Shown here: positions 24,362-35,438 of the stretch, piece after piece
Layout of the letters: the number at the start of each line of letters is the position of its first letter
Numbering within the stretch: position 1 is the first letter of the stretch
DNA from: Antedon mediterranea
Taxonomy: Eukaryota; Echinodermata; Crinoidea; Comatulida; Antedonidae
Assembly (NCBI RefSeq): GCF_964355755.1
Contig: NC_092673.1
Span: 20,775,001-20,839,000, forward strand
DNA: 64,000 bases
Direction of reading: 5' to 3'
Translations under genes and position numbers: made by a program
The notes under the pieces: model-generated
Databases searched by the model: none
The model's input: the letters and a program-made list of their open reading frames with translations, nothing else
Told to the model about the DNA's origin: nothing

Positions 24362-24990
24362 CCAGTGGCGTATCCAGGATTTTGAAGTTGGGTGGGGGGG
24401 GGGGGGGGAATTGCCAATTTGCCGACAAAATTGGTGTCATTATCTGTATATACACCTGATCAATATATGTTCTAGGATTGCATAGTCATATTGTCTTATA
24501 TGGGATAACGATGCAAAATTAAAACCAAACCAACATTATCTGTTAGTAGGCCTATGTTGTATTCATATTAAAATAAAGAAAGAATTAGGAAAATCTGACT
24601 TGTAGTTTAAGAAATATAGGGTCTAAAACATCGCCGAAAATGATCGTTTTTAGCCACGAAAGAAGTAAAACAATTTATATATATTACGGCCTCAGTCGAC
24701 AATTCTATTAACTACGCCATTTTTGGTTAAAATAATTACATATAATTACGTTTTTTAGTAATTTATTTTATATATCACCATTGGAAATATCAATAAAACA
24801 TGTTATTAAATGCTTATAAAATATATAAAGTTGTTTACTTAACGGAATTCGGGAAAATTCATTGCTCTAACTTTGTGTAGTTAACAACGATCAGAGAGAT
24901 TCATGCACGAGAGAAAACATTCCGCTGCGGGTGATTCGCATCCACCAATTAAATCAGCCAGTTGCCGACGGACACGAAATCAGTGGTTTG
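24362..24990. other. Insert interrupting LINE ORF1
   Basis: Non-LINE DNA starts with AGCCAGTGGCGTATCCAGGA and a G homopolymer at about 24396-24408, then AT-rich sequence without coding capacity. The same opening words occur at 14110 and 40490, so this is probably another mobile element nested in the LINE. Confidence 0.5.
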
Positions 24991-25000
24991 TTCGAGATCG

Positions 25001-25219
25001 TCAGCTTGCTGATTTAAATTCTCTACCGGAATGTTGCTCACGGTGATCAGCATACACCGATTTAAAGTCCTTGTTTACTTTACGATCAAGTTCGTTTACC
25101 GTTTCTTCAAGGCTGTTAACTTTAATGTTTATCGTATTAGTTTGATTAACAACCTGACTAAGTTTGTCATCTATGATAGTCGTAAGAATCTTGTATTTTA
25201 GTAGAATTAAGAGAAGCAA
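25001..25219 (-). pseudogene. LINE ORF1 coiled-coil fragment
   Basis: The 72-residue frame is largely heptad-like: DDKLSQVVNQTNTI and VNSLEETVNELDRKVN. ORF1 proteins of many LINEs begin with such a trimerising coiled coil. Position and orientation match the ORF1 remnant at 24355-24029. Confidence 0.55.
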
Positions 25220-25740
25220 TTTTCAACTATGCTAGTGTATCACTCTCAAATAACTCGATCAGTATTTCCTCAGTGTAGAGGTCACAAACCTATTGGTCAT
25301 TGGTTGATACGGAACTGGAAGTACCATGATTAATTCACATTTATCGTATCCTGATTCACTTCAGAAATGTTTTAATGTCATATCGCATATTCATTTGTTT
25401 ATACAAGTAAAATGAGGGGAAAAGAGAAAAAATACGCTATGTTTACACAAACTATATAGTTTATACTACTTTATTATATAAATACATTTGTTCACGTCAT
25501 CTTATGATAACGATCGCTATACAGCAATATGGCGATCATTGATCGAACAAGGAAGTTATATGTTTACGTAATGTTACCTCTCCTTATTTGGAATAAAGGT
25601 CACAACCAGCCATACAATTGCACTGCATTGTATTTTGTACAGGTAGCAGATATATACAATAAACCTTGCGTTAAGGAAATTTGACTGGTTATAGATAGGC
25701 GTATTGACATTTTAGTCACCTGATAACATTGGAACCTGAT

Positions 25741-25756
25741 GATATATATTTATATT
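25741..25756 (+). promoter_or_regulatory. Possible TATA element of the CAP gene
   Basis: GATATATATTTATATTAA lies about 75-85 bases upstream of the ATG at 25826, a plausible distance for a TATA box with a short 5' UTR. AT-rich context makes this uncertain. Confidence 0.3.
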
Positions 25757-25825
25757 AACACTCAAGAACGGACCCATTTGGACTGCTGGTAGATAGACGT
25801 AGGTTGAATAAAAACTAAAGCAAAC

Positions 25826-28800
25826 ATGAAATTTACAATACTATTCTTTATAGCGTTTTATCTTATTGAGACTGTACGTTGCAGTTTGGATCCATCATTG
25901 CAAGTGTCATTTGCGCGCGTGTTTCCGAATTATCGTCGTTTAAAACGAGATGTCGTTACGCTTTCGCCGTCGGCTTATACTGAAGAGGATAAGAAGGAAA
26001 TGTTGGAGTCTCATAATGAATTCAGAAGAAATGTACAACCACTTGCTGCTGATATGAATTTACTAGTAAGTAACATTTATTTTATTGCAGCACTTTGGGA
26101 CAAGGAATACATTATATTAATGATTATTATAATGACTAGGCCTATATTACCAAAAATTAGCCTAATGATTAATTATTAAATAAAAAAGAGCCGGTATGAT
26201 TGACCTAGACTCCATGGTACCGGTAGTACAGTCAACTCTACCAATACTGGGCACTGTTGGGCTGGCCTATGTGTCTGGTTTTCTGTAAAGTCTGATATTC
26301 AGAATGTGTTTTAAATGTTGAAAATGAATTTGGGACCTTTTGAACCTCATGAATTAAACACCTGGGTTTGGAAGAGCTGGGTTTTAGAGAATCCGTTAGG
26401 GAAATGTGACTGTACTCATTTTCTAATGTTGATATTGGTTAGGGCCTGTGTTATGAAACGGTAACGAAACGGAAACAACAATAGGTATGAAGCAGTCTAA
26501 TGCAAATACAGTTCTTTTTCAAGGAAGAGAACATACCGACATATATTGTATTATTTAATACACAGTGTAGGCTTACATCATTATTGGGTTAATATATAAT
26601 CCACATGACAAATATGTGAGTACACGGTTTAAATCTATGCTAATATTAAATAAGAATATTACCATGGAGGCAATATGCTATAACCAACAAACGTGGATAA
26701 ACCAACCAACAATAATTGATGTTTCTAGCATTATTACTGTCGTATTTATTTGAATAAACACCTCCTTCGAATAAACTCCCCCTCCCTCCAAGAGAATATT
26801 ATTTGGAATAGACGCCCCTAACCCTCAACCCCCAATAAACGCCCGGGCCGGGTGTTTATTTATTTCCTTGAATTTTCGCCACATGCATTATACACAAGTA
26901 TTACAACACAATTCTATTAACATTTATTATTTGACATGATTTACAATTTACCAAATACTTGTATACAATTTTTACTATATTTTATCACTTCTTGATATTA
27001 TATATTGTGTATTTTTTTATATCTAGGTGTATTTGTTTTAATACTATATTACTTCCAAAAAAATAAACGCTTCCACAATTTGTATACAATTTTTACTGTA
27101 TTTTATCACTTCCTAATATTATATGTTGTGTATTTTTTTATATCTAAGGTGATATTTATTTTAATACTATATTACATCAAGAGTTGGATAGCCGAGTGGT
27201 TAGGACACTTGACTGTCATACAGATAGACCCGTGTTCAATTCCCGACAACTCCCAGCCCACTCAGCTGTAAATGAGTACCTGGTTGAAAATACTAGGGAG
27301 AAAAAAGGCGGCGTGGAGAGGAACTGGCCACCCTACCACATAATGCCGAGGCTTAGTACAATGAGCTCCTAACAGCTCATTCCCCTACGTTCAGAGAACA
27401 CGGGACTCACCTTTATTACATCAAAAAAATAAAGGTTTCCCCCGAATAAACCCTCCCTCAAATAAACGCCCCATCCAAAAAACCCTGGTAAACAAATACG
27501 AATAAATACGGTATTAAAATGTTTATATATCATAAAATATATGTAAACATTACTTATTCAGGCATTAAATGGAACAATTAAGTGTATTTTAGCATCATCA
27601 TCATTCTACTAATATTATGATAGTAACTCGAATTCTTGTTTGCTTTCTTGGGCAACGTTGTAATGTATTGATTACCTGTTATCCTTTCTTTTTCTTACAT
27701 TCCATCTTTTGTGTAAACGTAGTACGGTGTTATTAAAACAATATTATAGTAGCCTAGTAATGCTGTAATTGATACCGTGCTATTATTTGAAACATCAATA
27801 TTTGATTTATTATTAATATTCATTACGAAAACGTATACTAGTTTTAAGACCTATCCACTACCAATACTGGTGTGTCAAGATTATTTATTTTAGAATAGTT
27901 CAAACCATGATTCACTGATAGCCTCAATTCTGTGCTTTTCCATTTTTGGTTGACATTTCAATGTCACATATTAGTTATTCACTTTGACCAAAAATTGGAT
28001 CGGGAAAAAAATTGCTTACCTGAAAAAACTGTCAAAACTGTTTAAATAAAAAAATAATTAAATTGGCTGCCAGCCAATGGGGTTTTGGTTGAAATTAACT
28101 GTTTATTTTGTCATTTTTTATAAATGAAAACAATATTTGTTCGGTTTTTTTTTATTAACTTATTTAATGGCCTATTGAAAGTCTGATTTTATTATAATTT
28201 TTCATATTTTTTGGGGACAATATATCTTTATTGCTATATAAAATAATATATATTTTAACATTTTTAGAGGTAACGCCGCGTATTGGACGCGCGTGTTGAA
28301 GACATGGACGCGCGCGTGCTAAAGACATTGCCAGTTCATGTGTACGCGCGCGTCAACTTTATGTTGTTATTTGTGGTTGACAAGACACGAATATTTCGTC
28401 ATTTAAAAACCCTGAGTTATTTTAAAAACTGGAAGGTCCCTAGTCTGTAGAGGTCATAAATAACAATACATTGGATTAATAATTAAGTATCTGGAAGAAG
28501 GTTACCTTGTTAAGTATTGTTCAAAGTTTGGAAGTTGTCAATGTTATCCCATTCTAATTACAGATACAAAACACAGATTAGTAAGCTTTAAACAAAACTG
28601 TCCTTTATATTTGATTTAAGATATTAGTAAGGTATTTTCTAGCGGTATTAGTACTGTACCATTGCGACATTGAGCTATTTTAGGCTATTTTTTTTTAAAT
28701 TATGGCGTACCGTATTTATTCGAATTAAGGATTACTGACGTATTTATTCGAATAAACACCCCGCTTACAATAAAAGGGTTCCTCCAAGAGAACATCGTTT

Positions 28801-31800
28801 GGAATAAATGTCCCCTCAAATAAACGCCCCGGGGTCCTATCTTTTCCTCAAATAAACGCCCCGGGGTCCTATCTTTTCCTCAAGTAAACGTCCCGCCACT
28901 TTGCATATCACATAACCAATTTATATTTGTAGTATAATTCATTGACTTCCATGATCCACAATTGACGAAGTATTTTGATATATTTTATCACTTCCTAATA
29001 TTAATTGTGTTGTATTTTTTTCATATTTAGGGAGAATTTATTTGATTGTACATGTTACCCTGATATTACACCAACAAAAATTAAACGCCTCCCTGAATAA
29101 ACGCCTCCATCGAATAAACGCCCTCTAAAAACACTCATGAACAATAAACACCCAGGGACGTTTATTCGAATAGATACGGTACTTTTTTATTATTATAAAA
29201 GACAATACTGTTTTTAGTACAGATACTTAAAAACAAAGACTAACTATTTATTGGTACTTCGTAAAAATAAAATAGGATCTAACAATAATGTTAATTTACT
29301 CAAGGTAAATAATGTAAGGAGCAGTACAAGGTAATTCCGATTCAAGAACAAATAATACATCGAGTACTGTAATATATGGTCTGATTATTTTCTTTTATTT
29401 GCTTTCATTTCAAATGATTAAATAAACAAAAATGTGTTAATATTGAGTATATGACTACTTGAATAATTACACATGATCGTGTTTGCCGCTCTGGGCCGTG
29501 ATTTAAGTTTGAACCCCGCAGGTATCTTGTTTGTGGTTGTGACGTTGTAAAACTTTATATTTAGCTCTGTCTACACTATCAAACATTATGAGACAACAAA
29601 ATGTGATGTTCCCATATATGGACATGGTGATGTCATATCACTACTACCATATTTGGTCATATCACTACCATACTTGGGCACATCACACTTTTTTTTTATA
29701 GTGTAGAAAGAGCTTGAGGTTTATGTTATGTGGCGAAAAGTGTAACATCACATAGTATAAAATAAAGTGTAAAAATATGTTCATAATTAATTTGATTTTA
29801 GACATGGAATGACCAGTTGGCTGATTCGGCTCAGTCGTGGGCGGAGCAGTGCATATGGGATCACGGCCAAGTGGAATTTGAAAACCAACAGTACAGCCCC
29901 ATGGGCCAAAATCTATGGAGGGGCGGCAGAAAAGTGTAAGCCATACATAGAGGAAGCAAATCCATTAGTGAAATGAAAAATATCAACTTTTAAACATTTA
30001 AATGCGCGACTACAGTGCAGTTCATGTATCAACAATTGTACGCGCACGTTTACTGTACGCATGCGCAAATAGTTTCAATCACGACACTCACAGAATTAGG
30101 ATTGTTGAGATGATGTGTATGTGTAAACTTATCCCAATACAAGTCTGTATTTATTTCTAGGCTTTTCGATGTTTTTCTGAAAGCTCAAGTAGTACACGTA
30201 TGAAACGCCATATGTCAAAACTTATGTAGCGCTCACACACTATTTCTTTGTTGTAATATCTATCTATCAGTTTATAAGTGTTTGATGATGACGTCATGAT
30301 TAATGTTGATTTTATCATTCAGTTCTGTAAGCGCAGTGAATGCTTGGCACAATGAGTATAAATATTATCATTATAACAATGATACTTGTGATCACGTGTG
30401 CGGCCACTACACTCAGGTAAGTGTTTATCAACCATCGTATCACGTATTGACAATAAATAATGTGATACAATAGAGGAAATCTGTTATGGGCTACACTATC
30501 AAACTTTATGTGAAAAAAAATGTGATTTGCCCATAGACACGATGATGTCATATCACTACCATTATTTGGGCATATCACTACCATATTTGGGTATATCACT
30601 ACCATATTTGGGCACATTACACTTTTTTGTCAAACTAGTTTGATAGTGTAGACAGAGCTTCATGCCTGGTTTCCACTAGAGAAGAACGCAAGGACGTAGT
30701 AAACGCAACACGTGGTTTGACCAATCACAAACTGTGGGTTTGCCATTGGCGTTGCGCTTACCGTCTTGCGTTGCGTCATAGTGACGCATGTACGCTTGAG
30801 AGACCTCTCCCAATTGAATGTCCGATTAGGTCAGGTTTGGTTTAGGAGCTAGGCACTGCAATAATAACGGGATTAACTCTTAAAATAGGTTGTTTGGGGC
30901 GACACTAAAGAAGTTGGCTGTGGATATTTTTCTTGTCCGGACGGAAATACTATTGTTGCTTGTAACTATGGACCAGCGTAAGTTTATGGAGTTGTTTTTT
31001 TTACACTGATAATAACGCGTGCCGAATATTGCTATTGACACGTTATATACACGTATAGTCACGATGTGACCAACTACCGATCAGAATTCATTTTTTTATC
31101 ATCATCATTATACTGCACTGTCCTTTTAATACCCACACGATACATTTTTATTGGTAGTGGCAATTATAATCGAAAACCGTACATTGAAGGGCCTAGCTGT
31201 TCAGCATGTGATAAACCTGGTTACTGCTACGACGACAAACTTTGCTGTAAGTCACAATTATATTATATTAGCAGGAGTATGAGGACGTAAAAAGCGCGCC
31301 GTTTTCGAATGAGCGACATTAAACGTGTTTATGTTCGATGCGTAACTATTTGTTTAATCTATATTTCAGCTACAACGTGTCATGACCAAAGCGTTGTGTC
31401 CGGATCATGTAGTAAGTTCATTGATGTATTGTGTTAGATAAAGCTTTTCCCACTAGAAAAACGGTCGACGCGGGTGACGTGACGTCGCAAGAAAATTTGT
31501 GATTCAAGCTTGGTTTCCACTAAGACACAACGCAAGGACGTAAGATGCAACGCAGGTGAATTTACCAATCAAAAGCAATGGATTATTCGAAATATCGCTT
31601 GTGATTGGTCAATTCCTTGTGTTGCGACTTACGTCTTTGCGTTGTGTCCTAGTGGGAACCAAGCTTTACGCATAATACATTCGTGCGTTACGTCACAAGA
31701 CGCGATGTGTGAGATATAACTGAAAGAGTGAACCCGTATGCGTTTTAGAGTGTTTATCAATTAATATTCGCAGAATGTTCATATGCATGTCAGAACTGCG

Positions 31801-34800
31801 GAGTTTTAAATGAAGAAGAATGTACCTGCTCTTGTCAGGCTGGTTGGACTGGCGCCCAGTGTGGAGGTAAAATACTATAATTCTTCGGACTAGTGAACAA
31901 GTATAGGTAAAGTCAGCATTAATTTGAATAAGGGAATCCTAAATGATTGATTTTTGGCGTAGGTATGTGGGCAGGGGATGGGGTAGGCCTAGGCGACCAC
32001 AAACTATTGTAATAATGTTCCATGCTACACCATGTTCTTTGATAGACTTGGTTACTGACAACTGTTTTTTTATAGATGTATGTGCAGACACCAGTACACG
32101 TTGTAATAACGGCTGGTATAGGGCTCAGTGTGAAGGATATTCGTACGTCAGAACTGGCTGCCCTGCTATGTGCGGTATATGTGGTAAGATCAGTCATATT
32201 TGGTACTTTTAAGTTAAAAAGTAATGTACTTTATTTGCTATATTTACCACCCGATTGTCAGTGCTGTGTCTCCTCATATGACAATATTTGTCCATAAGCA
32301 AATTCGGTGATGCAGCATCTCATCAGTGGTGCCGGTATCATCAGGGCATTAAGAGACTCTTCCCTGGTATAATGATGGAGGTAAGGATTGGGCTAGGTCT
32401 ATAATACAAACATGAGCTTCTATATCAAGGAATTGCCAGACACACAGTCCAGATATTCATGGGCTAAAATGTCTTATTAGTATTTATTTCTTTACTGTAG
32501 AAATACAGACAGCCGAAAACGCTTTTGACTGCCCATGTAATGGTAAAACGTGTAGAAATGGAGGGCAATTAAATACAGATTCTTGTATTTGCACTTGTAC
32601 TGAAGGATATACCGGAGATGTTTGTGGTGAGTTCAGTGGAATTTTAATTTTTTGTAATAACCATTATTTATCTGCGAAAAATTAGTCTAATGAATTAGAC
32701 CTATTAATAATTTGCTATTTAGGCCTACAATCTCATTGGGTAAAATAAATATTCATTTTATCCATGCTTGGACGTAACGCAAGGGCGAACGCGCAACGCA
32801 AGAAGACCAATTATGTTTGGTTTCCACTAGGACGCAACGCAAGGACGTAAACGCAACGCAAGCTTGTTGACCAATCACAGGCGACTGTTCGAATAATCCA
32901 TCGCTTGAGATTGGTCAAATCACTTTGCGTTGCATTACGTCCTTGCGTTGCGTCCTACTGGAAAATAAGTTTCACAAGCAACAACTGAGATGATCCATTG
33001 TGTCATGATTGGTCAAAGTACTTGCTTTGCGGTTACGTCTTTGCGTTGCGTCCAAATGGAAACCAAGCTTGCAATACCAATTTTGAATGTAAACAATTTA
33101 TATAAAAATCATGCATATTATTTTACATATTAAAATGGCATCACCGCTCTGCATTGCACGCTTTTATCAATATCATAGAATCACCGGTGCCAAGCCTATG
33201 TGATGGTGTTGTATGCGAGAACAACGGAGTGTTAGTTAACTCGACCTGTATCTGCCAGTGCCCTGATGGGTTTGAGGGGGCTACATGCGGTAAGTTCAAT
33301 CAAATTTGGAGTCAAAATACTAGAGTGTACACGATGAGAATGATTGTTATGAGAACATTGCCATTGGTGACTCGGGTAATGCTTTTAAAATTCAGCATTA
33401 GCTTTTGATTTATAATTTCATTTTTACATTTTCCTTTTCATTAATCTAATTTGTTTTCGTTTTTAAAAAACTGATGCATGAAAGCAATTACTGCAGGCCT
33501 ACATTAAAAGCACGTTTTTTAAATAATGCGCATTGTATTATAATGGTTCAGTCAACTCTCACAATACGGTACCAAACACCATTGGACTAGCCTATGTCTG
33601 TTTTTTTCCTTGAAATTTCAAGAAATTCTTGTATTATGATTGTTTTTTTAATGTTAAATGGGATTTGGGATCTTTTCAATCCAGTGCCTTTGAGTGAGTT
33701 TCCGGTTTTCAGAGAGTCTGGTATTGGGAGAGTCGACTGTAAAATTTTGTAAAACTGATTCTGTTTATTTTTAAATACATTGTGCTTGCTAAAGTATTTT
33801 GCTTATGTTATTTTGCTTGTTGCTTTGCTTACATAATACAATAGAAAATGTCATCTTAACATCCACTACTCATGACGTCACGGAAGAAAGTAAAACAACG
33901 ACAACAACTCCAATAAAAACCACACAGACAATTACAGAAAAGACAACTGAAGTTAACGACGTAACGGAAAACCCCCACACGACATCTCCTCCTCCACCAC
34001 CACCGATTTGCGAGCTTAAATGCCCCTTCGGATATGTTTTGGATACCAATGTCTGTGACTGTATTGAAAATATCTATGGTAAGTGTGATGAGAATAATAG
34101 AAAAGAGTCGCGACACCATAAGTATTGCAGAATGATTGTAACATTCCTTGAATTACGCATCGGAATCGACGAGACGATGATGTCGCATCTTCGTAATGAG
34201 CAGACGTCATCTGAACGTCGACATCATCGCAAGGAAAATACGCGTGTACGTCATCATCATGGTCGAAAATCGGCCAATATCGTTCAGGTTACTACTACTA
34301 TCGCTACTACTACTAAGCCTGATGCGGGCAGGCCAGACTTTAGTAACCCGAAGAGAAATGGGAACATGGGAAATACTAACAAGGGAAACAGCAAGCGGGG
34401 AACTACTATCGCTACTACTACTAAGCCTGATGCGGGCAGGCCAGACTTTAGTAACCCGAAGAGAAATGGGAACATGGGAAATACTAACACGGGAAACAGC
34501 AAGCGGGGAAATAGTAAACGGTCTTAAAATGAATGTGCACATAATGTAGCACGAAGGTGGTGGGATTAAAATTTGTCCTGATTGATAACATTTACATGAC
34601 GTATACTACGGGGTGTGCTTGCGTTTACTACAAAGCACTGTCGAAATAGAATAGTTGGTTGGTGGTTCAAAAATTAACGTACTGCCTATAATATTGATAT
34701 AATAACTTTTAACCTAATACCTTTGGTTTCCACTAATACGAAACACAAGTAATTTTAAAAGATGTTCATCATTCCGGGATATCCGTATATAATTCAAGAC

Positions 34801-35061
34801 CGCAATACTATTTCCATCATATAAATTGGCTTCACGTTTCCATTGGTATAAAGCACATTCATTGTTGTTAAATGCACAGACATAATACTTTTTTCCTTTT
34901 TTTTTTTTTTTGAGCTGTGAAGTTTTTATTATGTAAGAGAATTAATACAAAATCTTTCATTTTTAGGAGTTGGATCTGCTAACATACCAACAAGTTCTTT
35001 AATGTGCATCGTCCTACCACTTATTCTAACCTGTATACTAAGTCACTTACCAGGTAACTAA
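25826..35061 (+). CDS. Secreted or GPI-anchored CAP-superfamily protein with EGF and ShKT modules
   Basis: Exons: 25826-26065, 29802-29935, 30323-30416, 30889-30977, 31158-31246, 31370-31411, 31774-31866, 32076-32183, 32501-32626, 33179-33289, 33845-34078, 34967-35061. Together 1455 nt, 484 aa, in frame. Order: signal peptide (1-19); a possible LKRD cleavage site; CAP domain (about 55-215) with HNEFRRNVQP, WDHGQ, MGQNLW, GHYTQVVW (152-159) and CNYGPAGNYNR (181-191); a Cys-rich EGF-like unit; ShKT-type domain (261-296, DTSTRCNNGW..CPAMCGIC); two EGF-like domains (297-375); Thr-rich stalk with a Pro run (about 376-430); a Cys-rich knot; and a hydrophobic C-terminal tail suggestive of a GPI signal. 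Related CAP proteins (PI16/GLIPR/allurin-like) act extracellularly; the partner here is unknown. All EGF/ShKT exons are phase 1-1, so the modules can be shuffled. Confidence 0.88.
26209..26468 (+). repeat. Dispersed repeat D (GTCAACTCTACCAATACTGGGC), copy 1
   Basis: Starts AGTACAGTCAACTCTACCAA and ends GGGAAATGTGACTGTAC, with TTCAGAATGTGTTTTAAATG in between. Copies at 33543-33745, 40010-40150 (minus), 62808-63072 and 63920-64000 share these words. It has MITE-like inverted ends (TACAGTCAACTC / GTGACTGTA). Confidence 0.6.
26740..27513. mobile_element. MITE family C copy 2, interrupted by a SINE
   Basis: Left end GTCGTATTTATTTGAATAAA, right end AATACGAATAAATACGGTA. The 234-bp SINE at 27181-27414 is inserted inside it with a direct repeat of ATTACATCAA on each side, so the MITE is the older insertion. 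Confidence 0.75.
27181..27414 (+). mobile_element. tRNA-derived SINE (Asp-like head)
   Basis: The head (TTGGATAGCCGAGTGGTTAG, anticodon-loop-like ACTGTCATA, then GTGTTCAATTCCCGACAACT) has clear pol III box A and B and folds like tRNA-Asp. A non-tRNA body follows (GGAACTGGCCACCCTACCAC). Target-site duplication ATTACATCAA at 27171-27180 and 27415-27424. Not a functional tRNA gene because of mismatched arms and the fused body. Confidence 0.8.
27958..28235 (-). mobile_element. MITE, family A copy 3 (inverted)
   Basis: Reverse-complement copy of the 5130-5457 element, ending in GGGGACAATATATCTTTA at 28217-28235 and containing CACTTTGACCAAAAATTGGA. The left terminus is eroded. Confidence 0.65.
28285..28352. 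repeat. CG-rich GACGCGCGCGT cluster
   Basis: Three words (GGACGCGCGTGTTGAAGACA, GGACGCGCGCGTGC, GTACGCGCGCGTC) at about 20-30 bp spacing in CAP gene intron 1, similar to the group at 1724-1806. Confidence 0.5.
28707..29182. mobile_element. MITE family C copy 3
   Basis: Ends TACCGTATTTATTCGAATT and ATTCGAATAGATACGGTA. The interior contains a local duplication of CCCCGGGGTCCTATCTTTTC at about 28840 and 28860. Confidence 0.75.
29563..29714. mobile_element. Palindromic MITE family B copy 2
   Basis: TAGCTCTGTCTACACTATCA to ATAGTGTAGAAAGAGCTT, in CAP gene intron 1 just before exon 2. Confidence 0.75.
30488..30660. mobile_element. Palindromic MITE family B copy 3
   Basis: GGCTACACTATCAAACTTTA to TGATAGTGTAGACAGAGCTT, with an internal CATATCACTACCATATTTGG unit repeated about three times. 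In CAP gene intron 3. Confidence 0.75.
31506..31666. mobile_element. MITE family E (AAGCTTGGTTTCCACTAG ends), copy
   Basis: AAGCTTGGTTTCCACTAAGA and TCCTAGTGGGAACCAAGCTT form terminal inverted repeats, with sub-terminal ACGCAAGGACGTAAG / CTTACGTCTTTGCGT. In CAP gene intron 6. Other copies: 30665-30790 (degraded), 32765-33070, 52116-52295. Confidence 0.8.
32765..33070. mobile_element. Nested pair of family E MITEs
   Basis: The outer copy (GCTTGGACGTAACGCAAGG .. TCCAAATGGAAACCAAGCTT) is interrupted by a full second copy of the same family at about 32815-32970 (GGTTTCCACTAGGACGCAAC .. CGTTGCGTCCTACTGGAAA). The element inserted into itself. In CAP gene intron 9. Confidence 0.75.
33845..34527 (+). 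CDS. Alternative read-through terminal exon of the CAP gene
   Basis: If the donor at 34079 is not used, the frame of exon 11 continues to a stop at 34525-34527, giving 602 aa instead of 484. The added 150 residues are hydrophilic and basic, with His-rich stretches (SSERRHHRK, RVRHHHGRK) and an exact-looking 36-residue tandem duplication beginning TTIATTTKPDAGRPDF. No membrane segment is present, so this form would be secreted. The frame staying open for 450 nt past a functional donor, with biased composition, supports it being translated. The alternative is chance read-through into an intron. Confidence 0.5.
34294..34509 (+). repeat. In-frame 108-bp tandem duplication
   Basis: Two copies, starting at 34294 and 34402, differ at one base that I can see (AAG versus ACG, Lys to Thr at residue 30 of the unit). 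A 36-codon unit preserved at this identity means a very recent duplication or gene conversion. Confidence 0.85.
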
Positions 35062-35315
35062 GTCACTTACCAGGTAACCAAGTCACTTACCAGGTAACCA
35101 AGTCACTTACCAGGTAACCAAGTCACTTACCCGGTAACGTCACTTACCCGGTAACTAAGTCACTTACCAGGTAACTAAGTCACTTACCAGGTAACTAAGT
35201 CACTTACCAGGTAACCATGTCAGTTACCAGGTAACCAAGTCACTTACCCGGTAACCATGTCAGTTACCAGGTAACCAAGTCACTTACCCGGTAATCAAGT
35301 CACTTACCAGGTATA
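35041..35315 (+). repeat. 20-bp minisatellite, about 14 units, at the CAP gene stop codon
   Basis: Units of AGTCACTTACCAGGTAACYA, with variants ACCCGGTAAC and TGTCAGTTAC; two units are shortened to 18-19 bp. The first unit encodes the last residues of the GPI-type tail (SHLPGN) and the TAA stop. Every unit carries CAGGTAAC on the plus strand and CTGGTAAGTGAC on the minus strand, both resembling splice donors. Confidence 0.9.
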
Positions 35316-35414
35316 ACTTAACTTGGGTACACTTGTTGGAATTGATAATACTATTATTTCAACGGAATCGTTGTTTACATTTGGAACCAGCGAGAACCAA
35401 AGAGATACTAGTGC

Positions 35415-35438
35415 AATAAACGTACTAAAATCAATAAA
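35415..35438 (+). terminator. Candidate polyadenylation signals of the CAP gene
   Basis: Two AATAAA hexamers (35415 and 35433) lie about 355-375 bases after the stop at 35061 and beyond the minisatellite. Confidence 0.45.

Larger units (their letters stand above)
20706..25225 (-). mobile_element. Decayed LINE (Jockey/CR1-group), near full length
   Basis: On the minus strand the element reads: ORF1 coiled coil (25219-25001), a non-LINE insert (about 24362-24990), ORF1 nucleic-acid-binding part (24355-24029), apurinic endonuclease (23843-23147), reverse transcriptase (22941-21472) and a 3' tail of (TTGA)n at 20714-20752. Frameshifts in the endonuclease and a stop in the reverse transcriptase show it is dead. 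Confidence 0.8.

Noticed and set aside
27181-27262. Functional tRNA-Asp gene
   Set aside because: Arms mismatch, SINE body fused at the 3' end, target duplication present.
34207-34542. Minus-strand frames with duplicated Ser-rich or hydrophobic blocks
   Set aside because: Antisense shadows of the 108-bp duplication in the CAP gene.
35041-35315. Regular 20-bp direct repeats as a CRISPR array
   Set aside because: Units are contiguous without spacers and lie in the 3' UTR of an intron-containing animal gene.
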